Positions 35,491-48,800 of a DNA stretch of 64,000 nucleotides are shown here, piece after piece. Where the stretch lies: assembly GCA_013400975.1 (NCBI GenBank), contig WBMZ01006356.1, positions 1 through 64,000 of the forward strand. The letters are read 5' to 3'. This DNA comes from Atrichornis clamosus (lineage: Eukaryota; Chordata; Aves; Passeriformes; Menuridae). Each line of letters opens with the position of its first letter. Positions within the stretch are counted from its first letter, which is position 1. Position numbers and translations under genes: made by a program. The notes under the pieces were generated by a model, which saw only the letters and a program-made list of their open reading frames with translations, searched no databases and was not told where the DNA came from.

Positions 35491-38400
35491 ATGTCAGCAC
35501 TACACACAAGCACACACACAACCTCTCTGGCATCTGCCCTGTGGGAAGCAAGGAATTTAATATTTATCTCTTCGAGTCTTGGCAAATAAAATCATGAGTA
35601 TCTGTGCAGCCCTTTAAGAGCCTTGAACAGAAGGCTCCATCAAAGCAATGTATTAATAGTTTGTTTGTTTTTGAAAAAGAGAACAGATGGACAAAATCTT
35701 GGAAAAAGGAAGAGAGAAACAAGATGTGATTTTATGTTGTAAAATTCCTTTCCCACTTCCAGAAGTGACTAATACTCTCCACTTGGTGCTATTGTACAGC
35801 AGAGACAAAAGGTAATGCATTTGCTACAATTTTTTTGGTATGTTTAGAAATTTCTTTCTCAAACAAAGCTACAGACTGCTGGCCCCACTCTCCACTGTTT
35901 TAATGAAAACCTGACATATAGTCGCCAATTGATAAAACCATTTCTGGCAATCTTTTATTTCCTTATCTCCCTTTTTCTTAGGGAAGCAATGAGGCATTGT
36001 CAGACACAGACTGCCTGAGTGCTGGATTGCAGGGGGCACCTCACAGCAGCTCTACAAAGATAAATTTCCACTGACAGATCACTCTGCACCTCTCCAGACA
36101 GACTCAAGCTGATGTGCCTCTTCCTATGCTTCTCGAGGTCTTACTTATTTCACAGCCACTTCAGTGTATGCTCCCTGAGAATGTTCCCAGAAATCAAAAC
36201 CAGTTTGTCCTGCGTTCATCACGGCTTTGCTTTCAGAACTGCAAAGAACCTCTAGCACCCAACTCAGGACATGTCTTCACCTGCAAATTCTCTAATGAAA
36301 CAGCAGTGGTCACCTGAAAGTACACAACAAGAGCAGGAACAGAGCTGAGTTTTCCTGCTTCGCAGTGCCTGTGCTCGGGGTGAAGCAATCTGCACTCTGT
36401 GTTTGCACCAAGTACGTACAGGTAAGCCCTTTCAGTTCAACAGAACACAGTAGGGTCCAACAGCAAGCAAATATCTTCACAACTATCCATTAATACCTAC
36501 ATAGCTCCTAACAGCTTCCAAAGTAATTTTTACAGTCGTAAACCTGCCCCAGCTCCATCCAGGCCTTTAATAGGCAGGTGAGCTGAATACTAGGTAAAGA
36601 CATGCATTCAGTCCCACAGGAGAATTTGAAGTCTTACAGCATGGCATGGGTTCCAATATCACACTGGGATATCTTCCAGAAAATAAAATTCCAACCGGCT
36701 GTATTGTTTAGTTACCAACAGGTCACATATGGATATATGCATGTATTTTCATATGTGCTTAAATGCAAGGGCATTGCAATCAAAGTTGAAATGTTTCATT
36801 GAAAAATATCAATAGATGAATGTTGTGAGAACCTTTTCCTGTATCATAGCAAAACTGAAATCTCAATAACAATATGACTTTTACAGCTTTTTAATTCTTT
36901 CCAACAAGAGGCTCAGCTGAAAGTGCAAGAAGCCGATATAACTCCCCAGGGTAGAAGGCAGCAGGGGATTTACAAATAAATGCTCCTTCTCTAGCAAAGT
37001 GCCACAGAGCTCCTGATGGCCATAAATATCCTGCACTCCTCTTAGGCCACCAGTTTAGCACCCTCATGTCCTGCCAGGGGCTGGAGCATAGTGCTGACTG
37101 ACAGGCTGACAGACAACCATCACTACCATCTCTTTACAAGGCTTGGAATTTCTGGGCATCAGCAAGTTCTTGCTGCTGACTCAGATTTGATCAGATGTGG
37201 CTTGAGATGGTGCAGCTGGGTCTGAAAGTCTTTGCTATTGAATGTACAAGCTGGAGCATAGAATCTGATTTCCAGCCTTCCCTGAAGCACATTCATTACC
37301 TTTACACAAGGTTTAAGCACCACATCATCATGGGCAGAACTTGCCTAGCAGTGCCCAGCTACCCCAAAGGTTAAAAGGAGTAGGGCAGGATCCAGGATTT
37401 GTTCAGGAACATCAGAACCACAGAGGTGCTGGAATTGCTGGTAATCAGGATATCTTCATGTGTCTCAACACGATGATTGCAGGTACTGAGAAGAGGTGTG
37501 CCTAATTGTGTGTCCCACTCCTTCCAACCCGTCCTGCCATCCACACAGTTGCACACTAGAAAATACCTGTGTAAGGAGCATCCCTGCAGTGCACAGGCTC
37601 TGGTGTGCACACTGTGAAGAGCCTGGCATTGCCGTAGTGAATCCCATGGGAGAGGCGACAGCAGGATCATCACAGCACTGCTGGGCACTTGGGGAGGAAC
37701 AAAGCAATCCTGAGGAACACTGAAAATCCTCCCAGCAGCCTGCCTCTACTCTGAGTTTGCTTACAAGCACCAGGAGATGATCCACGGTCCCCAGCTGCCT
37801 CCTGCCTCTCTGCAGAGAAAGGCACCACAGTCAGGGACAGCTCTCCCTTTCCACACAAGGGCTGATTCCCTGTGCTCCAGCCAAGGAGCTATCCTGGGGA
37901 AGCCGAGCTGAGGGCGTTCAGCACCAGCACAGAGGGGAAAGCTCAGCCTGAATGCAGCCCCAGAAACTACCAGGCGTGGCTGGGGCAGAGACCTGGTCAG
38001 CAGCCCTCCGGAGGACAAACAGGGGACAGAGGGGAGACTCAGGCTGCTGCGTCCAGTCTCTTCCTATTGTAAGTAAACACATCCTAGGACTTTTCCAGGT
38101 CCATCTTAAAACTGCTTCAGGTCTTTGGGTTTCAGTTTGACTTTGTACTCCCAGCAGTTCTGCTGGAACTGCTTTCCAGTCTTTTTTGGAGTGGTACTAC
38201 CGAGGTCAAGACAGAGCAGTGCTGCCTTGACCTCATGCTGTGTTTTAACACACAGAAACTATGTTTATACAGAATACAGCTCAACTACATATGTGTGTAG
38301 GAAAGCAAGGAACAAGTCACCTTCTGCCAAGGCAATGGAGCAAGAAAATATCCAAGTGGGTTGTATGCATGGCAGGGATGGAATGAGTGTTTCACGTACA

Positions 38401-40364
38401 GCTACTTAGAGATGCACTTCTGTCCACAGCAGGATCAAAGACTTGTTATAACAAAGCTTTTTAAAACACAGAGATGTGATTCCTGCTCCAGAGTGCTTGT
38501 GCTCCGTGTACAGGTCTCCAGAGATACTCAGCTGTGAAGCCAATTTCGCTGTGCAGGCTGAAGTAAGTCACCCATCATCTGTGTCAGCAAAGTGGGGACT
38601 GCTGTATTCCAAGATCCTTGGATGAAGATCATCACTTAATACCAAATTCTTTGCAGTTCCATTTCACCATCTGATTTCTACAGCAGCCAGTGCTCTACAT
38701 AGAAATGTCATTTGCTTCATCTCACAAATCCACTGATGAGCTGTTGCAGGCCCAGATGTCAAGCTTTACAGCAGGAAAGAAAAATTAAGGTATTTGTGGT
38801 AGTTTTGTGTTTTGTTTAATGTAAAAATAAATTAGGCACTTCTCTGTTAGAAATGCAAAGAGAGAACTGAACTAATGGATGGATCTTCTCTAAACAGATT
38901 AAAAGGACTATATACACCAGCAAAAAAAAAGTTTTGGTTCTTCTAATCCACAGCAGGAAGGAGGGATGAGGTGAGCGCAGGTACTGGCGTTCCTGGAGGA
39001 AAGGATGGACACAGCCACTGCAGTGTCAGAGTTACAGCACTGTCTACCCCAGCCTCACAAAAATCAGGGTTTAAGGTACTAAAAATTTAAAGGAAAGAAA
39101 ATTACAAATGCTTTGCCATGGAAGATATTGCACTCTTGCCTGTGTGCTTTCCCTCAGTCAACATAACCAGTAGAAAAGACACTGTAATAAAGAGATTTAC
39201 TTATGATATTCCAGGGGCAGGGTCCCTACAGGAGACAGAAGGATGATAAAAATGGCAGGAGCTGTGCGTGCTGGGAGATAATCTTACTTCACTTGCTGTA
39301 ACAACTGCCAAGGGACAAGAAGACCAGCAATTAATTATGATCATATTTTTTGAAAACTTTTTTGCTTTGAGAGTTCACTGTTAGTAAAGGAGCCAAAGGT
39401 TTTATTTTTAGAGTATTGCTTTTGTTTTGACATTGCCCAGTCATGAACATATGAATTCTCTCTATAATAGGGGATGTAGCTGGGTGTGTGCAGGGGGTCT
39501 CTGGAATCACTCCAGCCCATCCTCCCCAGGTGTCACCCAAATCTCTGAGCAGACATTTTCCTTTTCCCTGCACAGTCCAAGCATATGCAAAGGGGTGGGA
39601 AACAACCTCCTGCTTCTTCTACGACTGAGCGCAGCGATATAAAAACCTCATTCTCTCTCCTTTTATGTTGCCCATAAAGCTCCAAATGTTGCTCTTAAAT
39701 GGAGTCCCCCTCATGCATATAATTGAGTGAGTGATTTCTCAGCCACCTGCATTATGATTTTACTGGGCCAAATGTTGCCCGTTTCCTCTGTTAAAGCACT
39801 TTTTGCTGAGTTTTCAGCTGCTGCTATGCATGAATTTTCCAGAGCAAGCGTATACAGCAAGCAGTGTAGGACAATTAACACTTCCAGCTAACCTCATTAA
39901 CTTCCATTGTGCATCAACAACAATATAAGATTCAGATAGATATCACTTGCTGCTTTCTTAGCAACCCTGAAAACCCTGTGCAATTTTCCTTTCCTGAGAA
40001 CCTACAAGCAGAAATAAAAAGCCCAACAGTTCCAGAGATAATTCATTACCACCACACTGGAGTGAATGCAATAGCTCCCTGGCAGGGATGCGTAGGAAGC
40101 TTGGCTTCCTCCTGCCAGGCTGCATTTTCCAATGTCTAATAATGCCACTGAGCTCAGTTTGCAACCTGAGCTGCAGAAGGATTTTCCCTTCCTTCATAAG
40201 ACAGGTTACAAAAACAGGTAGAAAGTAAAAGTGTCCTTTACTTCATGATTTTTTCTATGTTACTTCATGTATACACTTTTCTCATTGATTGCTTACTAAA
40301 ATACCATGTGGGCACCACTGTCCAGCTTTCAAAAATGTTTGGAAAACAGAAGAAAACCATAATG
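35491..40364. other. Intergenic; no gene seen
   Basis: A short CA-rich run lies at 35501-35521. Several frames near 37400-38100 overlap on both strands and have no bias. AT-rich parts at 35540-35690 and 39340-39960 (for example CATGCATATAATTGAG near 39713) resemble regulatory DNA but show nothing decisive. Confidence 0.5.
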
Positions 40365-40445
40365 GTTTCTGTTCTACAAATGGGAAAACTAAGGCATTAA
40401 ATGTCATGAGACATCCCAACACTCACACAGACCAGTAGGCAGCTA
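40365..40445 (-). mobile_element. MIR-type SINE remnant
   Basis: 'ttctacaaatgggaaaacta' followed by 'aggcattaaatgtcatgaga' and 'cactcacacagaccagtagg' corresponds to the reverse MIR centre ('ttttacagatggggaaactg' through 'ggtcacacagc'). Short and diverged. Confidence 0.5.
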
Positions 40446-43400
40446 AGTCTTTCCCAGTTCAGTATTCTAATGGATGAATATCAGATTTGTCTGCTACTAG
40501 GGAAGAACTGAATGAGATGTTGACAGTCTCAGATTTGTGAGAAAACTGCCTTTTTCTTTTCCTGTTGAACATTATGCTTTGAGAAACAGTAACATGCAAG
40601 TACTGAAAGTCAGAGATCCTCCTAGATCATTAAAACCAAAAGTTGTAAAAAACCTACTTTTTGCAGCATTTCTCATAAAGACTTGGATTTAACTTCAAAG
40701 TCTGCTCTTCCTTACTAAATTGTTTCTAGGGGAAACCCACCAAATATAAAGAACAGTTTAAGTAATGCAGACTCCTCTTCCCTACATAGCCATGCTACCT
40801 TCAAGACAGAAAACTCAGGGCAAATCAGACCAACTGCACCCACAAAAATAAGTAATCTTGAAGTCTACATGCTACAGTTCATGTATCACTGCCACTCCAT
40901 GTTGACCACTTACTCCTCTACTCCTGAAAAACCCTTGACTCACATGAACACTGAAGATTAGGGCTCTTACCCTGGTCTCCAGATGGACTGGATTTTCCTT
41001 CCAGATTTTTAGCCCAAGATAGAATTGCAGCCTCCTTCCTCCCTGGTGAATAGGACAGAGGGTTTCAGGAAAGACTGGGATTCACTCGTGAGCCTGTCTC
41101 AAAGGAGGTTGCAACACCCAACTTTGGATAACTCACAAGCTTCTACAGCTTTTCCACGGGGAAAATATTTTTAAACTGAAATATTCCAGTTTAATTTCTA
41201 CCAGCAATCAGCTTTTGGAGCAAGTTATTTTTTTCTGTTGGTTTTTTGGGTTTTGGGGCAGTGGCAGGGATCAGATTTTTTTTTAAATTTTTATTTTATT
41301 CTCTTATGTCTAGATGCATTTTTATAGTTCATCAGACTTTGCAAAGCCACCCTCAGTACATCATAACCATGCATTAGATAATGATCTAGCTGTACTCATA
41401 TTTTGCTCTCTTCCAGGCTAGTTTAAATGGATGTTTTGATTCCTGGCAAATTCACAAATTAGGTGGCAAGGGGTAAATATGCAGTACTTAACATGCAAAG
41501 CAAAATCAAGGACATGTTGATCTTGGTTTGGCTTTGCATTCAGTGTAAACAAAGTCCTGCGACTTCCATAAAGAAAAGCTAAAAATTAAAGAGCATGACT
41601 TTTTTTTTTTTTGTCCAGTGGAGATTTTATGCATCCCCGTGCTAGCATTTAACTCCTTCCTGTTGCTGTGTAGGCAATTTCTTCCAAGTTCCAAGAGCTA
41701 TCAGCTCTTCCAACCTGACCTACTCACCTTCTTTCCGGAGAAATAGGTCACAGGTTACGATAAGTGAAAAAGATCCAGTAATCCTGCCTTGTCCTCTTCC
41801 TGGTGGTGCTGAATTACATCCTATAATCTGCCTTCCAGGGCAGAGCCTATTATTTTAAGAGACAGGACACAGACCAGATGCTACAAGTTCTACTGACCCA
41901 GCACATTGTCCTGGGTGTCATGAATTAATTGGCTGCTACAGAGAGTTTGTTCCATTCTCTCCAGGAAATTGCTACCCAAGACCTGCATGGTCAATACCTG
42001 TTGCTTCTTAGGATGGTGCAAACTGTCTGTTAATTAAGCATTGAGGTGCACACAGTACCCATAGGTGACACTGGTGAGGGGGCAACTGATTTCTGTCCTG
42101 GAGTACCCATTCTCCATGGTTTTTTATCCTGTCCAACGCAACTACAGAAACTTACCAAAACTTTTGGCAGTTTTTGACCTCAAGTTGCAATAGTGACTTT
42201 TGCAGTCTAATATACACCCCTCCACTAAACATTGAATTTATTCTGTATTGATTTTTAGGTAGAAATATGGTAGAGAAATGGACCTTCTACAAATGAAACT
42301 AATTTGCTCCAGCTTCTGTTTCCAGAGACTAACAAAGCACAACAGACACTTTCTGCTGTAACTCTTTGGCTATAGCTCTAATCCATCTGGAAAGATCCAC
42401 CTTTGGCAGAAGGATCCAAGGAAAGCAGCTACTGTTCACCCTCAGCAGAGCTGAGTCAGAAAGGGACAGTGGGCAGCCCATGCTTGGCAGGGGTAGGAAG
42501 AAGAAGAGACAAGCAGTTAGATCCTTGAGGGCTAAAAGGTTATTTGGAGATGAGATCCTGTTAGGTGACTAACAGGAGAGAGGAAAAAAGAGTTGTAGTT
42601 TTTGTTCTGTGATGACCTGTGCAACTTAAAAACCAGAAATTATTCCTTCAGCTAGAAAATTCAATAGGGACAAGTGTAACAGGAGGAAGGCAAAAGGAAT
42701 AAGAGTGTGGAGGGCACAGGAATTATCATGCATGGCATAGCGCCCAGGGTGTGAATACCAAGCACATCTGAAGAAGAAGAGCTAGTTCTTGTTGTCCTTT
42801 CTCCCCCCCACGACAAGGGTCAGGACCAAGCAGGAGCACGTGACATGGCAGAAGAGCAGAGAGTTGTAAGAGTACGTGAGGGCAGTCAGGACTTGGCACC
42901 AGGAGCCATCACCAGATAAGGAAATGCAACCAGCAAGCAAAGGCAGGAGCTGGCAGCCAGTGCTGCTTGTTGAGCCCAGCTCCTCACCCTTCAGATGGGG
43001 TTTGCAAAATGCAGGAACACTCCCGCAGCCTTCATGCCACTTTCCATGGAACAAAATATTGGGGCACCTGGGAGGGTGCACAGGAAAGCAGCCATTTACT
43101 GGTGGTGTTGTTTACACCATGATTTGGTACCTAGCTGGTCTGGGAAAACAGGCACCAGGGACCCAAGATAGTGTTCTGGATTTTTTTTTAGTTAGGAAAA
43201 AAAAAAGTTGACTGTGTGCAAGACAGCTTCTGAATAAAGGAATCATGAGCACTTGCTCCAGCCCTGCCCTCGCTTCTCCTACCACACTGGCTGTGACTGG
43301 GCCTCTTCACAGGCATCTGATGGACCTGGCACCTCATATTTTAGACAATAAAGCTAAGAAAAGCAAGGAAAATGAAAGGAATTATTTTTTTCAAGTGGAG

Positions 43401-43556
43401 GATGGAGGCATAGCACCATGTCTTACTCTACTCTGTTTTACAGCAGCCTGTTTAGCTTCTAAAGTAATGTTTGCTTAGACCATGGTCTGATTTCTTTTTT
43501 TTCCTGAGAAATAAGCCTTGTAGTTACTCAGTTTTGCTCTTCATCCACACAAGAGA
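40446..43556. other. Intergenic; no gene seen
   Basis: Homopolymer T(13) at 41600-41612 and T-rich sequence near 41228-41300. Frames are short. No exon recognised. Confidence 0.5.
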
Positions 43557-43640
43557 TCCCCAGAGATCACAGCAAGCTGGTGGTAGAGCTGGACCTGGCT
43601 CCTGTGCATGCCCTGCTCACTAGACTGATTCCCTTTCCTT
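43557..43640 (-). mobile_element. MIR-type SINE remnant
   Basis: 'agatcacagcaagctggtgg' then 'tagagctggacctggctcct' and 'gctcactagactgattccc' match the reverse MIR from 'ggtcacacagc' to the complement of the tRNA head. The minus-strand 142-codon frame at 43541-43969 runs through it and is therefore not credible as a gene. Confidence 0.45.
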
Positions 43641-45545
43641 AGGGCAGCAACCACGCAGGGTCTAACAGAGCTAAAACACCAAATCACCAGACATAACCTA
43701 AGCCCTAAGGCACTTAAGCACACTTCGCTACTCAAACCACTCAGTCCCACAGCTCTCATGCCATAGATGGGAGCCCCAGGCTTGCTCCCGCAGCATGGCA
43801 AGGCTGCCAAGAGCCTCGCTGTCAGCCAGGCCTTGAGCTGCACTGGGCAGGCTCTGCTGAGCTGCCTCTGCCTCCGTAGGGCCAGAAACTCCCTGGGGAG
43901 CCACACAGCAGACAGGAGGAACCATATGAAGATGAGAGGTCTAGCCCACGCTGGCAGCTCGTTTCCCACACACCCCTAAACTCTGTTTTGGTTTAGCTAC
44001 CAAACTACCAGATTTCTGCCTTAACCACAACCACCAGATGCACCTCACATGAAACCCAGACCCTCATACAGTTTCCCAGAACTTCCTTCCAGCTCAGACA
44101 CCACCTCACTCAGCAGGTCACGGGTCACCTGGTAGAGGTACCCTGAAATGACAGTTATCACATTTCTCCTGTTCTTTCCTGCCCACCTAGGCTGAGAGGC
44201 AGCCTGCTCCACTGTTTTGGGGGCATTATCAGAAAAGCACACAAGGGTAAATAAGAACAAACACATAAGGTAGAAGCATCAAGATATATGGGGCATGTAA
44301 CATATATTTGTGGGAGAAGGCAGTTTTCTTCCCAACACACTGATCCATCTCCTGGTAGAAGGAGGAACTAGGAGACACACAGGTTTTCTTTTTTTTCCCC
44401 TCTCATTTTTCTTTACCTTACTGAAGTGCCCAGCTGATTTTGCTCATTTGCCCTTGTTTGTGGTGGTGGGCGACACCAACCCTTAGCAGAGGGCTGAGAA
44501 AAGCACAGTTACTCCCTCCTCCCCCAGCACCTTATCCTCTGACTTCCCTGTTGGGACACACTGTGGGGTATTGTGTCCTGCCCTGGCACGGGTGGCTGCA
44601 TGCAGATGCCACTGCCATCCAGATAATCAGTGGTTATTGCTGTGACAGTCTCTGAACATCTCTACTCAGAGGAAAATTTGGGATGTTTATTAGGCCACAG
44701 TGGTTTCTGAGAACACAGCTGGGACTGGGGTCCCCCATTCCCACAGTCCAGACACAAGAAGGTAAGTCCCTCGCACCTGTCAGGGAGCCTTATTGCCAGC
44801 AGAGAGGAGCTGTATTGATTTTTTTCTTTTTTTTTTTTTTAAACAGCTCAGTAGATCATGTCAGCAGACAACAATGTGCTCACTCCACAAGACACAGAAT
44901 TTGACAGGCAAAACAACCTGCCAGTTACTTATCATTAGTGCAAATGACTGATTTTTCGGTTCACTGGCAGTTCAGAATAATCTGAAGGTTTTATTTTGAG
45001 TCAAACTGAATTTTTTTCCAGAACTTTCAGCTCACCTTGATATTTCACATTTATACTCCAATTTCTTTTAAATAAAACTTTTTATTATCTTCTAAAAACT
45101 GAACAAAAGAAAAAAAAAAAAAGAGAGATGCTTCATTTGATCCCAAACTATTTCTATGAGTTTAACTTCCAGAAAAAAAAAAAGCAGGGGGGAGGAATTC
45201 AATAGCAGATATTTCTCCCAGTAAAGAGAAAATTACGGTCAGTTGAAAACCAAGATTTTCCTTGAACAAAGCCTTTTTATGAAAATTTTGGAACAGCCTT
45301 ACACTGCTTCTCCCATGCTTCCCCCACCCTCCCCAGTCAGGCTGCAAATCCCATCACCCACATCTACTTTTTGTAGGCTCAGAGATCACAAGTCCAAAGG
45401 GAGAGGGCTGCTCATTTCCCATCACTCTTCTCCCTCACTCCTAACAGTGTCCAAAGGCCTTTTGCACATCAGTGAATCCCATTCTGCCTCATCCCTGACT
45501 ATTTCAGCCATCCAGAGCCAGCCTTATGCCATCCACTGGCTTGGA
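43641..45545. other. Intergenic with several A/T homopolymers; no gene seen
   Basis: T-rich run at 44819-44840 (one C), A(13) at 45110-45122 and A(11) at 45173-45183. Nothing coding recognised. Confidence 0.5.
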
Positions 45546-45595
45546 AATAAAAACACATTTAAGAGTCGACCAAGGGGAAAAAAAAAAAAAAAAAA
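45546..45595 (+). other. AATAAA followed by A(18): possible retrocopy 3' end
   Basis: AATAAA at 45546-45551 lies 26 bases before an uninterrupted run of 18 A at 45578-45595, the spacing seen between a poly(A) signal and tail in a processed retrocopy. The upstream frame (45243-45602 +, 119 codons) is not recognised. Retrocopies are rare in birds because CR1 does not copy poly(A) RNAs efficiently, so a chance A-run is as likely. Confidence 0.2.
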
Positions 45596-45604
45596 TCAGT
45601 AGGT

Positions 45605-45825
45605 GTGCAGGCCAACCCTGCAGGTGCTTCTGCAATTGAGTCTTGGCTCAGGGCAGTCAGCATTAGTGACTTTTAATTTCCTCTGTCCCCAGGCATCCTG
45701 GATAATATCACTCAGATAGCTCCGATTCAACTCCTGACCTGGCAGACAGTGCTGGGTATCCCACCGTGCTCCATTGAGTACACTAAGCCTCACATAAGCC
45801 CTCTAAGCCACTGGGCTACTTTGGT
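45605..45825 (-). mobile_element. Possible tRNA-derived SINE remnant
   Basis: On the + strand the block ends 'ccctctaagccactgggcta', resembling the complement of a tRNA-type SINE head ('tagcccagtggttagag'), with 'ccgattcaactcctgacctg' before it. The match is loose and the element is old if real. Confidence 0.3.
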
Positions 45826-48800
45826 GAGTCATTTAATAACACTGAACATGCTTCTCCCTACAACTTTGCAAGGAGGGGAAGAATCTACTGCAGGGAATAA
45901 AAGACCCCTAAACAAATTTTAAACACAAATTGAATTTTTTAATTGGACTGGCATGCTGAAGCGTATTCAGATCTTGACCTCAAACCAGATCAGGAAGGAG
46001 AATTAGGCAGCCAGTTGGCTCTGGAGGTTTGCAGGGGGTCACAGATGCCTTTAATAACTGATACTGCAAGTTAATAACTTGGTTAGAGATGGGAATAGAC
46101 TAAAGATAATATCAAGGAGTTGATTTTTAGTCCAGTTTGCTTTGGAACAAAAGCTGGTATCACAGGATGATCACAACTGGAACAGGAGTTTAGAAAGACT
46201 CACAAATTACTGTATTTAAACTCTTACTTCTGCAAACCTTGTCTTCTTGAAATTGTGACAATTTTTTGAAGTTTGCCAAGCCACATCCTTATGCAGGACA
46301 TTCTTACACTGATTGCTCTTACTGGGAAGAAATTTCAAAATCCAACTCTTAGAAACTTTCTCCTAATTAGCAACTCAGTACTCCGTGATTAGCAAATAAT
46401 ATTCTCCTTTACCTTTAGTAGCTGTTCTCCTCATCCCTTTTGGAGAAATCTACCAAGAGGGTCCTGAATGGCCACAGCATCACAGAGCCTTGAGAGGACA
46501 GGTGTCAATCAACAGCTGTAACATGACCACAGTTTTAATTGATGCCTATTGATCAGATGTTGGTTATCTTGAAAGAAAAAAGCATTGAACCATTATTTGG
46601 TAGCTGCACTGCTACCTCGCACTGCCTCCCATTTCATCCCTGTTCTCTGCCTTGGCTGCACGTGGGTGCACATTTCCAAAGCTGCCAAAGGGAGCTGAAC
46701 CAAGCTAAAAGTTTGCACAAAGTTTCATGGAGCTTCTTTGAGAATTGCAGACTCCAGGCAGGATTTCAGATCTAGGTGTCCAGTTCAGCACTTGTTGAAG
46801 GATCAACAAGAAGATCTTTGCGAGTGTCTGAGAGCCACTGGGTTGCAGAGTGCTCAGGCATTTGGCTGTTGCTGAGAATCCTACTCTGATGTTTATTCAA
46901 GTCATGACCTGAGCACCCAGCACTCCAGTTTGCAGACAACAAGAATCAGGAGCAGTCGGCACTTTTGAGCATCTTCAATCTGTTACCTGATATTTTCTGA
47001 AGACGAAAAGCCTTTGGGTTGACTGCCCAGCAGAGAAGGCCCCCTGCCCCTTAGACAGCTCCTGCACGGGCCTTGGCAGAGGGCCCAGACAATGTCAGCA
47101 AGCTTTGAGCATGACTTATAGCACCATCTGAGACAGTGAAGAAAGCAGAAACTCCCATGACAGCATTCACATTCAGGTCTTGTTGATGAAACTACCAGTC
47201 ATTAATGCCAAAAACAGCAGAGATTATTTTTTACCATGTGGGCTTCAAAATTCACATCAACAGGCAGAGTAGCATCTTTCACATAGTTCCTTAAAACACC
47301 TCTATGCCACAAGCCTGCCCTGCACACCCATCTGGCAGCGGGCTTGCCCATGGCAAGGCACAGCTTCCTCCTCATTTCATCCTCCTCCAACACTCCCATT
47401 TGCGTTTTGTCCACTTGTTGCATCCTGTCTAATTCCTGTTCAGGCGTTCGTCAGGGAGGGGAAGGTTGTTTTTGCTGCTTGCCTGTGCTGCACCCAAAGT
47501 AATGAGCCCAGAACCTTCATGTGATCTCCTACCTGATACTCTGATTTAAGGTGGGACTACAAGGAAGACTCTCCTTTCTTCACCCTTGACAACCAAGTGG
47601 AAAACACACAATTTCAGCAAAACAAAGATGATTGGAAAACCTACTTCGGGTCTGTCCAAAACATTTGATTTGACAAGCAACATGCTGGGGTTGGAGTTAC
47701 TTAAGTTTGCCTTCCCTCTTTCTACACTTTCAAACCAAAGCTCTGCACATCAAAAATATCCTTTTGAAACAGAAGTCAAAATGCTGTCTGCAAGCCATGG
47801 GAAAACATTTGATGTCAACACCCCTGTTCTTGCCTTGACCAAAACTCAAACCATATTTGACACTGAGGAGCAAATAGGCTGGGCCTTTCAGAAGCAGTTT
47901 TGGGCCAAATTTACTGCTCATTCACAAACTCTAACGAGTTCTTTATGCAAAGCAACACAACCACAACTTCAGGTCATTTGTGACCTTGGCCTATTAAAAC
48001 AAAATGAAAGCCTAATGCTTACAGATTTTAAGTTCTAATCCACAAACATCCAAACCCTTGTTTCGTTTGCTCAGTATTAAAAAAATATGGGTTTTACTTT
48101 CTTTTTTCCCCTGCGTCGCTTTTCAAACAAATCCTTCCTGCCTTTGGACAAGCTGACATTGTGTGTGTCCTTGAGTGTGTTCAAAAGCAAGGCAGAGCGT
48201 TCCTTTCTCATTACACGGCTTGGCTTATCAGCCCAGCAAAGGTTTGGGTTTCAGGTGTGGCCCCGTGCCAGGTGTGACTGGCCACGCACCACTCGCACAG
48301 CACCAGGGGCACGGAGCATGTACAGGCTTACAGACTGCCCTTAATCTGAAGCACCAGGAAACTGCTCTCACCTGCTGATCCTCACAGACAAGCAAACAGC
48401 CTATAGCCTCAGAATATGGATCAGGAGGAATTAAATTATATTTAGCAGGTTGATTGAGAGATATGACATGATTTGCCCACTGAAGCACAAGTAGGTTCTC
48501 AGCTGTATTTTGATTTCACTGTTCTATGGCCAAAATCCATAGAGAAGGAGGACTGGTTAATCTGGGGCAAGACATTTGTCTCTTCTAATGTGTTATCAAG
48601 AGCATTAATGCTCTTTTCTTACCTCCTAAAGTGTACTGGAAACCATTTACAAGATAGGCCAACAAGGCAATAGTTCCTAGACAATGTGATGAGCTGGGTG
48701 CTAGACAATGCCACTGCAGAGAGGCTGCATCCTAGGATACCCATGAAAGCAGGACTACCTTGAATCCATTGAGGTGTCCTGTTACTGCACACTAGTAACA

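Noticed and set aside
36030..36039. CTCF-like core CAGGGGGCAC
   Set aside because: The upstream half of the consensus (CCA...) is missing, so it is too weak to call.
43541..43969. 142-codon minus-strand frame with a hydrophobic start
   Set aside because: Its far end is a MIR-type SINE and the rest shows no bias.
46825..46870. 'gagccactgggttgcagag', like the complement of a SINE head
   Set aside because: The sequence before it does not follow a SINE body, so the match is too short.
47118..47138. Match to the first 13 bases of miR-29 (TAGCACCATCTGA)
   Set aside because: The following bases diverge and the flanks do not fold into a hairpin with the needed complementary arm.
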